Positions 24,581-35,380 of a stretch of 64,000 nt of DNA are shown piece by piece; position 1 is the first letter of the stretch, and each line of letters starts with the position of its first letter. Below the pieces are notes generated by a model. The model worked only from the letters and a program-made list of their open reading frames with translations, was not told the origin of the DNA and did not search any database. A program made the translations under genes and the position numbers. This DNA comes from Callorhinus ursinus (Eukaryota > Chordata > Mammalia > Carnivora > Otariidae). The stretch spans positions 1,200,574 through 1,264,573 of the forward strand of contig NW_020313288.1 in assembly GCF_003265705.1 (NCBI RefSeq), written 5' to 3'.

Positions 24581-25072
24581 CATGGTTGTCAGCATGTTAC
24601 GCCTGGGGAAGCTGGATCAACTTTTCTGAGCTCCTGCCTCCGGCACTGGCCCCTCGAGTCTGGACGCCTCCCATGGATTAAGAGGCTGGAGCCCTGGGTT
24701 CCAATGTGGCCTGTGACCTCAGATCCCTTGGTCGCCCCCTGCTTCCCTGTTTGATGCCTCTGTTTCTCCACATGTCCCACCAGGGGATTATCTCCTTGCA
24801 AGTCTTTTCCAGGCCAAGGACGTTCCAGGGTTTGGCAGGGCACCCCACGGGGGGCTTCTAGGCACAAAACCTGAGGACCCCAGAGTCTTGGGGGAGGGCT
24901 CCCCTTCCACCATCCTCTGCGGCCCATGTGAGGTTGGAAGCACACGGGAGCGTGTGTGGCTGTGGTCTCGGGGCTGGGCATGGGGAGGGAGGGTGTGTTT
25001 GCATGGGCCCGTGGGCTCCTGGCTTTATGCCTGGGGCCCACCAGACCCCTCCTCTTCCTGCTCTATCTCTAG

Positions 25073-25218
25073 AGCCCCCCAGGTTCATCAAAGAACCCAA
25101 GGACCAGATTGGTGTGTCGGGGGGTGTGGCCTCCTTCGTGTGTCAGGCCACAGGCGACCCCAAGCCACGGGTGACCTGGAACAAGAAAGGCAAGAAGGTC
25201 AATTCCCAGCGCTTTGAG
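25073..25218 (+). CDS. PTPRS: PTPRS coding exon 2: Ig1, first half
   Basis: Completes codon 31 and encodes to residue 79, starting EPPRFIKEP. It is the first half of the N-terminal Ig domain. Cys54 (in FVCQATGD) is the first cysteine of the Ig disulfide. The [12 protein letters not shown] segment holds Lys68, 69, 71 and 72, the basic loop known in this family to bind heparan and chondroitin sulfate, so this exon carries the main glycosaminoglycan site. Acceptor CTCTATCTCTAG, donor TTTGAG|GTGAGT, phase 0 at the end. Identity with mammalian PTPRS is judged from memory and is essentially complete over this exon. Confidence 0.97.
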
Positions 25219-25787
25219 GTGAGTCAGGGGTGAGGGGAGACGGTCTGGGGCCAGCAGCCACTCCCCAGATGGGGCCATAGCGGCTCAGTCATGCGCAGCC
25301 ACAAACGTCACAGAAATGTCTCCCGGCTATAACACGGGGCCCGGGGGTGGGGGGCCCAGGCCAGGCTGCCACCGTCTGTGGCCCAGTCAGCTCTCACCCC
25401 TTCCCGGCCATGCGTCCCACCTGCCTGCTCGGTGAGGGCCCGGCCGGGCTGGGTTGCTCTGCTGTGTGGCCTTGAGCAAGGCCACACCCTCTCTGTCCCA
25501 TCTCGCACGTGGAACCTTACACAGAACTCCAGAACACGCACACGATCAGATGTACACGTTTCTATGGCCGACGTGCCTTCACATGCCTGTCACACAGACT
25601 TGCCTGTGCTTCTCACACACCCACATACGCACAGGCCCTCCTACTTGCACGGACCTGGGCCCAGTTTCTGCCTGCAGTGCGTTCGCACAGGACGCCCACC
25701 CACGTGGACGGTACGGCCCCCAGCTCCTCTGCCAGCCACCCCGGGGACCTCAGCCTCACCCTGCTCTCTCTCCCCTGCCCGTGGCAG
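25219..25787 (+). other. PTPRS: PTPRS intron between Ig1 halves
   Basis: 569 bp with no exon or clear repeat. It ends in a pyrimidine-rich tract and GTGGCAG acceptor. Confidence 0.9.
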
Positions 25788-25929
25788 ACAATCGAGTTTG
25801 ACCAGAGCGCGGGGGCCGTGCTGAGGATCCAGCCGCTCCGGACCCCCCGGGATGAGAACGTGTATGAGTGCGTGGCCCAGAACTCCATCGGGGAGGTCAC
25901 GGTCCATGCCAAGCTCACTGTCCTCCGAG
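25788..25929 (+). CDS. PTPRS: PTPRS coding exon 3: Ig1, second half
   Basis: Encodes residues 80-126 and the first base of 127, beginning TIEFDQSAG. It contains Arg97 and Arg100, which extend the basic proteoglycan surface, and Cys107 in YECVAQNS, which pairs with Cys54. The exon closes Ig1 at LTVLR. Phase goes from 0 to 1 with the donor CCGAG|GTACTG. Residue Q85 (EFDQSAG) may differ from the human E, from memory. Confidence 0.97.
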
Positions 25930-26122
25930 GTACTGGGATCCTTGGGTCGGGTCGGGGAGGAACGAGGCCCCGGGTTTTAGAATCACTGACAATGTTGGTT
26001 TGGATTTTCTCTTTGGGGGACCTTTACACCAGTGCAGCCCAGAGCCTACCAGTAGGGATTTATTGAGCCTTTGCAGGAAAGAGCAGCATTAAGGGACTAG
26101 TGTCATCCCCATTTGTCATCTT

Positions 26123-26339
26123 TTTATTTATTTATTTATTTTTTAAAGATTTTATTTACTTATTTGACAGAGAGAGACACGGCGAGAGAGGGAACACAAG
26201 CAGGGGGAGCGGGAGAGGGAGAAGCAGGCTTCCCGCCGAGCAGGGAGCCCGATGCGGGGCTCGATCCCAGGACCCTGGGACCATGACCTGAGCCGAAGGC
26301 AGACGCCTAACGACTGAGCCACCCAGGCGCCCCCCCCCC
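26123..26339 (-). mobile_element. Can-SINE, antisense, younger partner inserted into another SINE
   Basis: Plus strand reads (TTTA)n, AAAGATTTTATTTACTTATT, GAGAGAGACACGGCG, then GATCCCAGGACCCTGGG, GACCATGACCTGAGCC and CACCCAGGCGC at its 5' end (right side). Its head abuts the T-tail of the next SINE at 26340, so it landed in that tail. The outer duplication TTTGTCATCTT at 26112-26122 and 26510-26520 belongs to the pair, not to one member alone. Confidence 0.9.
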
Positions 26340-26509
26340 TTTTTTTTTTAAAGATTTTATTTACTTGACACAGAGAGAGAGCACAAGCAGGGGGAGTGGC
26401 AGGCAGAGGGAGAGGAAGAAGCGGGCAGGACTCGATCCCAGGACCCCGGGGATCATGACCTGAGCCAAAGGCAGCCGCTTAACCAGCTGAGCCACCCAGG
26501 CGCCCCCCC
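26340..26509 (-). mobile_element. Can-SINE, antisense, host of the nested insertion
   Basis: Begins on the plus strand with a T-run and AAAGATTTTATTTACTTGACA and ends in CACCCAGGCGCCCCCC. It is somewhat shorter in the middle than its neighbour, lacking part of the GAGCAGGGAGCC block. TTTGTCATCTT follows directly at 26510-26520. Confidence 0.9.
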
Positions 26510-28579
26510 TTTGTCATCTTAATCATGCTTCTCTGATTACAAGAGCCTGATCCACCTCAAACTGGTTCACGTAGGAAAGAAAATTCATGGATCCATGTAA
26601 TGAAAATGTCCGTGGAGGCGCCAGCTTCAGGTTCAGGTAGATGCAGGAACTCATGCAGCGTTCTTAGGTCTCACCCTCTCTCTGCCTCTGGGTTTGTTTT
26701 CTTCCGTACTGACTGTGTCCTCAGTGGGATGACCCCCAGTAGCTCCATGCTCACAGGCCCCCACCCCAAATAGAGGACCAGATGATCCGGGACTACAGCT
26801 CCTTGCCCCAGTTGGGTTAGATAGCCATCCCTGAGCCGGTTACTGTGCCCAGAGGAACAAATACTCCCATTGGCAGAGTCCTCCCTGGAGTCAGGGATGT
26901 ATCAGCCCACACAGACAGGGTCAGCAAGGGGCGGTTCCCCCAAAGGGACAAAGGAGGAATAGATGTTGGAGAGGCGGAAACAGCTGCCCACCACCTCCCA
27001 TGCATTCACACACATCCTTCGGGAACACTGCTTTGCTGGGCTGTTGGCTAGCCTGGCTTGGGTGGGCTGGGGGCACCAGGAAATCACGTTCTCCTTGTAA
27101 AACAGCACCCTTCAGACAGCCTGGCCACAGACAACCCCCCTCCCCCCCCGCCGCCAGCTGCTCCCTCTTGCCTGCTCTGTGGCAAGGGGGTGTTAGCCTC
27201 TGTAGCTGTGTGACCCTGGGCAAACTAATAAACCTCCCTGAGCTGCGGTTCCTCACCTCCCGAGTGGGGAATGATGAGGTGCACCTCGAGGAGTCACGTG
27301 ATCCCGGTAGGTGGCGCATGCGCGGGAGAGGCTGGGCCCCCCCCCCCCGCAGGGACCAAGCGCTTGGCTGACTCCAGCTACCCAGCGTCATCGTTCGCGC
27401 TCCGAGTTTAGTGGGACGACTGCCACCAGCCGTTCTGTGGCGCCCAGGGTGGCATTCTTCAGCCTCTCCCGGGGCAGCAGAGCCAGGGTGGGCGGCATGT
27501 TGGCCCCAGGGGGCACTTGGTCTCGGACCCGGGGTGCAACCTCTACGGGGTCCCTCCTAACGAGCGCTCTGTCCGTTTGACAAGAGGCCTCATAGTTTCC
27601 TCCGCGCAGGTCCTGGAGCCTGTCCTACTGGGGGAGGGAGGGGCGAAGGGGGCAGGGAGCCCTCTCGGCCGGCCCGGCCCGCCCTGCCTCTTCCCAGCAG
27701 ATATTCTTGCCCTGACCTTTCCCGGGCACAGACGGAACAGCCTGCCTCCCGCTGCCCCGTGCCAGCCTCCATTGTAAGCGCTCAGAGAGTTAAAAGGACA
27801 TGCTGTGAATCTATTAGCCGCCCAGTCGCTGGAATCTGGGGAAAGATCCGTCTGTGCTCCCTGCCACCATTCCCCCCCCCCCATCAAGGCCTCCTTGGCT
27901 TTGCTCTGTTCTCGGCCGCCTGGAGGACGTGGTGCTTGGGCTGGATGCCCAGCCCAGGGCCTTTGACCCAGGAGCGAGCGCCTGTCCTCCGGCGCCCCGC
28001 CCCGCCCCTCTCGGGGCCCTGAGGCCCAGGGTTCTCCCGGGCCCGGCAGGGAAGGGCGAGGCTGTTGGGCCCAGCTCTCCCCGCCTCCCTCCCCTGCCCT
28101 CTGATTGTGGACCCTGCTCACGCCTCCTGTGCTGTTGTTTTAATTAAACTCCGAGGAATCGGGCACAATGTGGTACGCGATGAACATTTTTGTTTAATTA
28201 GGAGCTCTCGGTACTGTCGGGCGGCCGCAGCCCCTGCCAGCCCCCGCGACGCTGGCTGCCACCCACACGCACTGGCGGGGACCCCCGAGGGTGTGTGTGA
28301 GCGCGCTGTGGGGCGTGGACGCATTCGCGGTTGAGCAGGCGCATACCTACCAGCCTGAAGCCCCAAGAAGGGAGGCCGGGTTTTTCGGCCTTCATCTCCA
28401 GTGACATCATGGGTAGCCAGTCAGAACCATGTCTGGGCTTCAGGCCTCAGGCCCCAAAAACCAACAGGGCCTGACCCACCTTGGACAGGGTCCAGCCACC
28501 CCTCCTCAGACTCGAGTAGGTCCAGTCTGGGGGTTTGGGGGTGCCTCAGCGGGCCCCTCCCAGCTTCCTCTGGGCTTAG

Positions 28580-28740
28580 CCAGGCCTGGGTACGAATCCC
28601 AGCCTGGCTGTGTCCTGGCTGAATGATGTGGAGCAGCTGTGTGTCCGGGCCTCAGTTTCCCCCTCTGGGAAGTAGGTACCGTCTTTGAAGAGGGCACAAG
28701 AATGTGCCTGCAGAGTGCCTGGTACATAGTGTTCAGGACT
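28580..28740 (+). repeat. MIR fragment
   Basis: 'GGTACGAATCCCAGCCTGGC', 'GCCTCAGTTTCCCCCTCTGG' and 'AGAGTGCCTGGTACATAGTG' follow the MIR order. Confidence 0.75.
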
Positions 28741-29077
28741 TGGGACTGGGGCCACTGGCCTTCCATGCACCCCTGGACTGAGACTGCAGTTCTCTCATTG
28801 CACTGGAGGAATGGGATGGTGCCGCCCCTGCTTCCATCTCCCCTGCCCCATCTTGGCCTCCTGTCTCCCCCCACCCCGCCCCATGGTGTGCCCGGAGCCC
28901 CGATCTCTCTTGCATGGTGGTCTCTCGCCCACCTCTTTTCCAGTCCCCCAGTGCCGGGCCTCAAAGTGCCCACCATGCCCATTGCCCCTTCTGGGCCTTT
29001 GTAAGCAAACACCTGTGTATCGTTGCTCTTCACACGGATAGCAGCAGCATCTGTTCCAGAAGGCAGCAAGCTTTTCC

Positions 29078-29274
29078 TGTAAAACACCAGGGAGGAAATA
29101 TTTTTGACTCTTCAGGTCAGTCTCTGTTGCAACTACTCAGCTCTGCTGTCAGAGCCGGAAAGCTGCTGTAGATGACATGGACACAGAGGGGTGTGGCCAT
29201 GTGCCAATAAAGCTTTATTAACAAACACAAGCCAAGGGCCGAGTTTGGCCTCGGGGCGGTAGTTTTTGATCCTT
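29078..29274 (-). mobile_element. Old hAT-like DNA transposon, copy B
   Basis: Plus strand shows 'AGTCTCTGTTGCAACTACTC', 'AGCTCTGCTGTCAG', 'GTGTGGCCATGTGCCAATAA', 'AGCTTTATTAACAAACAC' and 'GGCGGTAGTTTTTGATCC' in the same order as copy A. Confidence 0.65.
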
Positions 29275-30899
29275 CTTCTATACCATCTTTCACTCTGAAC
29301 CCTGTCCACTTAACAGTGTGTCTGGACTTTGTATCGCGTCTCCTGGGTGGCCCAGCGTGTGGATAATGAGTCCCCGTTGACAGCTGGTTAGGTTGTTGCC
29401 AGCCTTTAGCTGCTCAGAGCCGCTCTGCATTCCTCTTCTAGGGCATGGCACGTGGGAACCGTAGCTGCAGAGCGGAGGGTCAGGGGTCTCTGGCAGGTGG
29501 CCCCAGGGCACCCCTCCTCGTAGGGTTTGTACCCCCCCGTGTTTCCTGCCTGTTCGCCTTCAGTTTCACCAGCCCCCACACATGATCAGTTTTGTTGTCA
29601 CTTGGCCATCACGATCAGGGTGGGGACTACGTAGGTTTGCCAGGGCTGCTGTAACCAAGTCCCAGCATCTGGGCGGCTTAAACGACATATTCTCTCCCAG
29701 TCCTGGGGGCGGGAAGTCTGAGATTGGGGTATCGGCAGGGCCGGTTCCTCCAGGGGGCCTCTCTCCTGGACGTGCAGACGGCTGTCGTCTTCCCCTGTCC
29801 TCACGTGCTTGTCCCTCTGCGCGTCTGTGTCCTGGTCTCCCCTCCTTCAAGGACACCAGTCAGATTGGATTAGGACCCACCCCGGTGACCTCGTTTTAAT
29901 TTAATCACCCCCTTGAAGACATGATGTTCACATTCTGAGATCCTGGGGGTTCGGGCTTCAATATGAACTGGGGGTGGGTGGAGTGGGGCTCCTTTCGGCC
30001 TGTAATGGGTGAGCGGCTGTTTAAATTCGTACTGAGGAGCCCGGTCCCTGGCCCTGGGGAATCCTTTGTCCGTTGCGGAGGACAGGCCAGACTGGAGCTA
30101 GGGGTGTTCGGGGTCAGAGCAGAAGGCATCTGGAGTCCAGTTGCTGGAGAGGGAGAGTGGAGGTTGGGGAACAGGTGGTACCCTTTGGGAGGCCCTTGAG
30201 GTGCCTCCCTTCCCTGGCGTGACGCCAGCTCAATTAGGCCCCAGAGCCCGGTAAGGTTCTCAGACAGGCAAGTGAAGGCCACCTGCCAGTTACCTGGCCC
30301 GCCTCATCGCCTCCGCCCACGACCACGTTCCTGCCGGGCACTGGACATCAGGGGCTGAGGGCCTCCAGGGAGAGAGGCGTTTTCTCCTCCCGGTGGCTCT
30401 CCCACCCCCTTGACCGCGGACGGAAGCTAGACCTTGGCCAGTGAATGGGGACACTGAGGCCTGGAGGCATGGTGACTCTCGTGGGTTAACAGCAACTGGA
30501 ACTGAGCTTTTCAAACATTTATTGAGCACCTACTGTGTGCCATGCCCTGCGTCAGGCAGTGGGGACGTGGGGGCAACAGAGGTACATCATGATAAAGTTG
30601 AACACTCAGATAGTTGGACTCTCAGACTGGAGTCCAGGAGGATGTGTGGCTCGGGTGTGTGAGCCAGCCTGAGGGGACGTGGATACGTAGACAGGCCAAG
30701 GGGCACGCAGGAGGGAGCTTGAGGTCTCTGAGGAACAAGGAGGTCTGTGTGGCTGGACAGAGAGGGTGAGGGTGGCTCGAAATGGGGCTGCCGAGGCTGG
30801 CGGGGCAGCGTGGGTGAGGATCCGGGGTCCCCCCAGAGGATGGTGAGGACCACAGTGGAAGAGTGTGCAGCACGGGGGGTAGTGGGTTTCAGTTTACGT

Positions 30900-31072
30900 G
30901 TGTATGGGTTTATTATTTTTTAAAATGGGGGGAGAGGGAGAGAGAGAACCTCAAGCAGACTCCCTGCCGAGCGCAGAGCCCCATGAGGGGTTTGATCCCA
31001 CGACCCTGAGATCATGACTTGAGCCAAAATCAAGAGGCAGACGCTTCACCGACTGAGCCACCCAGACGCCTG
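30900..31072 (-). mobile_element. Can-SINE, antisense, older and diverged
   Basis: Plus strand runs from TTATTATTTTTTAAAATGG to CACCCAGACGCC and includes 'GATCATGACTTGAGCC' and 'CAGACGCTTCACCGACTGAG'. AGTTTACGT at 30891-30899 and 31073-31081 is the target duplication. An AAAATCAAGA insertion marks it as an older subtype. Confidence 0.9.
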
Positions 31073-31089
31073 AGTTTACGTTTTTAAAG

Positions 31090-31260
31090 CTAGCTAGCTC
31101 CTGGATGTTCTAAAGGACCCCCAGCGTCTTTCCCCTTGGGCACTGCTGACACTGGGGCTGGGTCATTCTTTGGGGCGGGGGGAAGGGGGTGTCCTGGACA
31201 TTATGGAGTGTTGAGCAACAAACATCCCTGGTCCCCACCCCAGGTGTGACTGTTAGAATC
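31090..31260. mobile_element. Old non-autonomous DNA transposon fragment
   Basis: 'TTGGGCACTGCTGACACTGG', 'TCATTCTTTGGGGC', 'GTGTCCTGGACATTATGGAG' and 'AGCAACAAACATCCCTGG' match the order seen at 20.79-20.93 kb. The family is judged from memory. Confidence 0.5.
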
Positions 31261-31363
31261 CCCCCCACCCAGACCTCTCCAGTTGTCCCCCAGGTGGCAG
31301 AGTGGCCCCGAGCGAGAAGCACCGGTCTGGCCCTATCCTTCTACCCTGCGCCCCCCCGCCCTA

Positions 31364-31388
31364 CCCCCCCCCCCCCCCCCCCCCCCCC
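31364..31388. repeat. 25-base C run
   Basis: Uninterrupted C-run 158 bp upstream of the Ig2 exon. Length polymorphism or assembly error is likely. Confidence 0.9.
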
Positions 31389-31546
31389 GCCGGCACTACG
31401 TCCTGTGGGAGTGATGCAAGCAGGAAGCAAGCCACAGAAGCTGCCCCGGGCAGGCAGGGGCTGGACCCGCCCCCTCCCCGCCCTTACAGCGTCATCCATG
31501 TGGCAACCAGGCCCCAGCCCTGTTCTTCCCCTGTCTCCACCCTCAG

Positions 31547-31735
31547 AGGACCAGCTGCCCCCCGGTTTCCCCAATATCGACATGGGCCCCCAGCTGAAGG
31601 TGGTGGAGCGGACACGGACAGCTACTATGCTCTGTGCTGCCAGCGGTAACCCCGACCCCGAGATCACCTGGTTCAAGGACTTCTTGCCTGTGGACCCCAG
31701 TGCCAGCAACGGTCGCATAAAGCAGCTGCGGTCAG
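31547..31735 (+). CDS. PTPRS: PTPRS coding exon 4: Ig2, first part
   Basis: Completes codon 127 and encodes to residue 189, with one base of codon 190, starting [10 protein letters not shown] and ending IKQLRS. It is the first part of the second Ig domain with Cys156 in MLCAASGN and the tryptophan in ITWFKDF. The acceptor is CCACCCTCAG after a C-rich tract and the donor is TCAG|GTGAGC. The phase-1 end allows it to splice to micro-exon meA1 (33711), to meA2 (35381) or directly to 37774. Human P/L difference near PPGF is possible from memory but not checked. Confidence 0.97.
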
Positions 31736-32545
31736 GTGAGCACAGGTGGCCGGGAGGATGCGGGAACCACGGAGGACAGCAGAGGGAGGGCGGTGTCTCC
31801 AGGGCCCGAGCCCTGGGGACTAATGGGAGACAGAAAGGCAGAGGGGATGCGTAGCCATGGGGAGGGCGTTGGCGTGGGGAGAGTGTCTTCAGAGCTGAGC
31901 CAGCAGGGATATAATGGGGGCATGGATCGGCAGGGGTAGTGGGGAGCTATGGCCGATGGTAGGAGGGGAGTGTGTCCATGCCTGAGTGGGGTTATAATGG
32001 ACCCCGATATGCACAGGGATGGGGAGCTAGAGAGATCACGGGGGCAGTGTCTCCAGTCCCCAAGCAGCACCATCCTAATGAGGCATAGATGTTGCAAGTG
32101 ATGGGAGAGCCACAGAGGTGGGGGGTATCAGCAGGGCCCCAGCAGTGGGGACACAGTGCGGTTCAGACAGGCAGAGGTGAGGGGGGCCACGGAGAGTGGT
32201 GAGGATGGCCATCTTCAGTGCCTAACCACTGGGTGTGTAATGGGGCACAGACAGTCAAGGTAATGGGGAGGCATGGAAGGTGGCGGAGGGAGAGCGTCTT
32301 CTCTGCTGAAGCCATAGACCTGTCCAGTGAGGATATAATGGGGTCCAGACAGGCCAGAGTAGAGGGGAGATGTCTAAGGCAAAGGCAAGAGAGTATTTCC
32401 AGTGCTGATGCAGTGAGCGTTTACAGAGGAGGTAGGAGGCCCTAAACAGGTAAGGTAATGGGGAGCCGTAGAGAGCTGCAGGGAGAGAGTGTCTCCAAGA
32501 CCGAAGCACTACGGACGTGGACGGGGCACACAGATAGGCAGTCCA
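31735..32545 (+). repeat. Degenerate tandem array, period about 80-95 bp
   Basis: Starting at the donor of the Ig2 exon, variants of 'GATATAATGGGG', 'GGTAATGGGGAGCC' and 'GAGAGTGTCTCCAGTGCTGA' recur in the same order about nine times. Copies near 31911, 31990, 32235, 32333 and 32515 are the clearest. The units are only moderately alike, which points to an old minisatellite. Confidence 0.65.
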
Positions 32546-33710
32546 GCTTGTTTGGACAGGCCCTGGCCGGGCCAGAGCACAAGGCCTTGGCCACCTTGGG
32601 ATGGGTGGTTCCACGGTTGTGTCTCGGCATAACACCCACGTGCCCTATCTGTGAGTCTGTCTGTCTTGGGGGGCTGTGTGTGTTGTGTCAGTTGTCCCAC
32701 TGCTTCATGACAAGTCCACACGTGCATGTCTGGGCTCCCTGTGCCGACCTGACCTGCTTCCCGCGTGAGGTCCAACGCAGGCCGTGCTGCCTGCACGTGG
32801 GTTTGCCTTCTCCCTCCCAGAGCAGAGCTTGTCCACGTGCATCTTGGCTGCACGCGCACCCACGTTACTGTCCTTCCCGGGTGCGTGCACGCGTCTGAGG
32901 CCACGCCCACAGTCCCCATGTGTGCAGACATGTGGTAGGGATGTGCCCGCATGCACCTCCCGCGTGTTCTCCTCCACTGTGATTACACATGTTGGGGCAC
33001 ACCACTTTGCTTTCTCTCCCCCCTTCCTCTGAGGACCCCCCGCCCCCCGCCCCGGAGCCAGCCCTGCCTGAAGGCTTCCCAGTTGTTCTTAATGCCCCCA
33101 CTCACTGTCCGGTCCCATTCTCTGAGGGGTCTGTCTGCCCATTCTCTGCTTTCCGCTTCTCCCCGGCGCAGACCCAAGCTCTGAGAAGGGACAGACGTTA
33201 AGCCCAGAGTTTCTTTCTTCCCTGGAGAGACCTGGACCTTGCCCTGGGGCGGGGGGCGGGGGGTGGGTAGTAGACAGCCTTCCCCCTTCTGTCCTGTCTG
33301 AGGATACTTGCAGCTTCGGGGGTTCAGCCGGGGGATGATGGCAGCCTGAGGGTCCAGTTCCTTCCCTGCTGGCTTCTGCCCTCACGGGCCCCGATGGGGC
33401 TGATGAAGAGCACGGAGCCCGGGGCCCAGCTGCCTGGGCCCATGTCCGCTGTGTCCTAGGGCAGGTCTTTTCCTCTGGGTCTCAGGACCATATCATGCAC
33501 CTCCTCCTTGGCACTGGTGCGAGAGGCTCGTGACGGAATGCCTGGCACAGACTAGGTGCTCGGCACGCGTGTGAGCTGCTTTATTGGTCATAATCTGATT
33601 ACTCTTCCGACCTCCCCTCCCTGCCCCGCCCCAGTGAGGATGCAGGCCTTTGCATAACACCCATTAATGATCCTGTTCTCTTTTCTTGTCCCTCTGTTGT
33701 AAACGTTCAG

Positions 33711-33719
33711 AAACCTTTG
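33711..33719 (+). CDS. PTPRS: PTPRS micro-exon meA1 (9 nt)
   Basis: The exon AAACCTTTG adds Glu-Thr-Phe (E190, T191, F192) and keeps phase 1 on both sides. The acceptor AAACGTTCAG follows a pyrimidine-rich stretch (33682-33697) and the donor is a strong GTAAGT. In the LAR family the meA site lies in Ig2, and a 9-nt plus an 18-nt exon are known to be chosen separately. Its identity rests on the exact join and on the ETFESTPIR peptide known from PTPRS. An exon of this size cannot be found by an open-frame search. Confidence 0.92.
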
Positions 33720-35380
33720 GTAAGTCTCATTTGTTCACCACGTCAACAACTAACGTCCCCTCTTCGTTCCCCTTCCCGCCCCGCCCCCTCCCCGCAGACT
33801 AACAGCCACTGTGACAGTAACGGTGACCCACTCCACGTGGCATGTTTACTAACGACGCCCCCTCCCCCACCAGCCACCCAGCCCTCCCCTGTCAGGCACC
33901 AGGGGGCTGCAGAGAGAGGAGCCCAAAAGGAAAAGAGGAAAAAAACACAAGGCCACAAGGGGGCTGGTCAGACCCCAGAATGGGGGCTAAGGGGAAATTA
34001 GGGGAATCCTAGAGCTAGTGGAGTTTTGCACCTAACAGTCCCCCAGCCTTGACATTGCTGGAAGATGAGGAACTTGCAGAAATTCGGGAGCTGGGTCTGA
34101 GAGGGAGAGAGGACTTTTCCAGCTGGGCTGGCACTGGGCACTTCCCTCTTTTACCAACATCCAGCCTAAATGCCCTGAAACCAACTGCAGGGCTAATTCT
34201 TACTAGAGTGAGGATGACTGATGTTGGCCCGTGAAAGTTCCTTCTCCTCTTGCTCAGGTTAAGCAGTAGAACCACCTTTAATACCCAAGAGACATATTTT
34301 CTCCTCTCAATATAGTGGCCTTGGGCTGTTTGGCCATCTTGGGAGGTCCCATTCTTTGGCCTCTGGATCCCCACCGACCTAGGTTCTGGTCGTCATTTCC
34401 ACCTTCAGTGAATTCCCATTTCGTCCCGAGTAAAGAGGAGAAGGGGGGCCTTGTCGGTTTGAGGATTTTGTAAGAGGTAATACAGAGGTCTGGGAGGCTG
34501 GAGAGCTGGGTTCAGAGCCCACCCCTGCCTCTGACTCATGGTGTGACAATTTGCTGGCCCCTCCGGGCACTCGTTTGCCCATCGGTTTTGCCTTCACTGT
34601 GCGGAAGGAGCTGTGTTCTGGCCTCAGGGTTTCCGGGCTCCACTTGTTCTTGGTGGGGTTATCGGCTGTCCGTCAGCAGAGAGAGAGGGGGCTGGATCTC
34701 TCCCGGGAAGATGAGCTGGGGGTATCAATCTCCAAGCCAGGACCGCTTTCTTGGTGAGTCCTGAGTTGTCCCCTGCCCCCAGCGCCCAGGTCAACGTGCA
34801 GATCGCTCTTTCCTCTTTTCCTTTTGGAGGCTAAGGAGGCGGGAGGGCCCTCCCTCCGCCCTCGCTCCCCCTTGCTGCTCTCCCCTGTCCCCCTTACTTG
34901 GCCTGTCTGTAACGCCTTCCCTTTGCTTTATTAATGTCCAGCCCTGGGGCACTAACCCCTCTCCCCCGTCTCTAACAAGACTCCCAAGACCCTCCTCGCT
35001 CCCTGTCTCTTCCAAGAAGGAAAGAAGAACAGGAGGTCCATGACCTCCCTCCCTCAGCCCAAAAGGAAGGCAGCCAACAGGGCCAGGCCAGGCCATAGAC
35101 CTCCCTGGGCCATAGGGACACCCCTAAGAACAGTCTAGAGGGGCTTCTGGACTCAGTCCCTCCTTCCCCAGGAGACTGTCGCCTCCTGTGGGAAGCCTTC
35201 CTGACTGACAAGCCCTCAGACCCTGCAGGGTCCCTAGGCTCAGGGCTGGCTCAGTCCCCCACCCCCTGGGGGCAGAGTGGACAGGCCTGGCTTGTGGCCC
35301 AGCCTGGCCTCCCTGGGGCCCCCCCGGCCCCCCAGGACTGCCTTCTGAAATTCACCTGACTCTCTCTGCTTCCCTTACAG
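33720..35380 (+). other. PTPRS: Intron between the two meA micro-exons
   Basis: 1661 bp with no other exon or strong repeat; mixed GC-rich sequence and scattered purine runs. Confidence 0.85.

Larger units (their letters stand above)
19340..25072 (+). other. PTPRS: PTPRS intron after signal-peptide exon
   Basis: About 5.7 kb without exons. It holds MIR fragments near 20.13-20.31, 20.5-20.64 (minus) and 24.38-24.58 kb, an old transposon near 20.79-20.93 kb, a repeat copy at 21.32-21.76 kb and a C-run at 23820-23864. Confidence 0.85.
25930..31546 (+). other. PTPRS: PTPRS intron before Ig2
   Basis: About 5.6 kb. It contains the stacked Can-SINE pair at 26.12-26.51 kb, a CACGTG/NRF1 cluster near 27.3 kb, a TTTAATTA-bearing unique block near 28.14-28.2 kb, a MIR fragment at 28.58-28.74 kb, a hAT-like element at 29.08-29.27 kb and a Can-SINE at 30.9-31.07 kb. 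A 25-base C-run lies at 31364-31388, about 160 bp before the acceptor. Confidence 0.85.
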
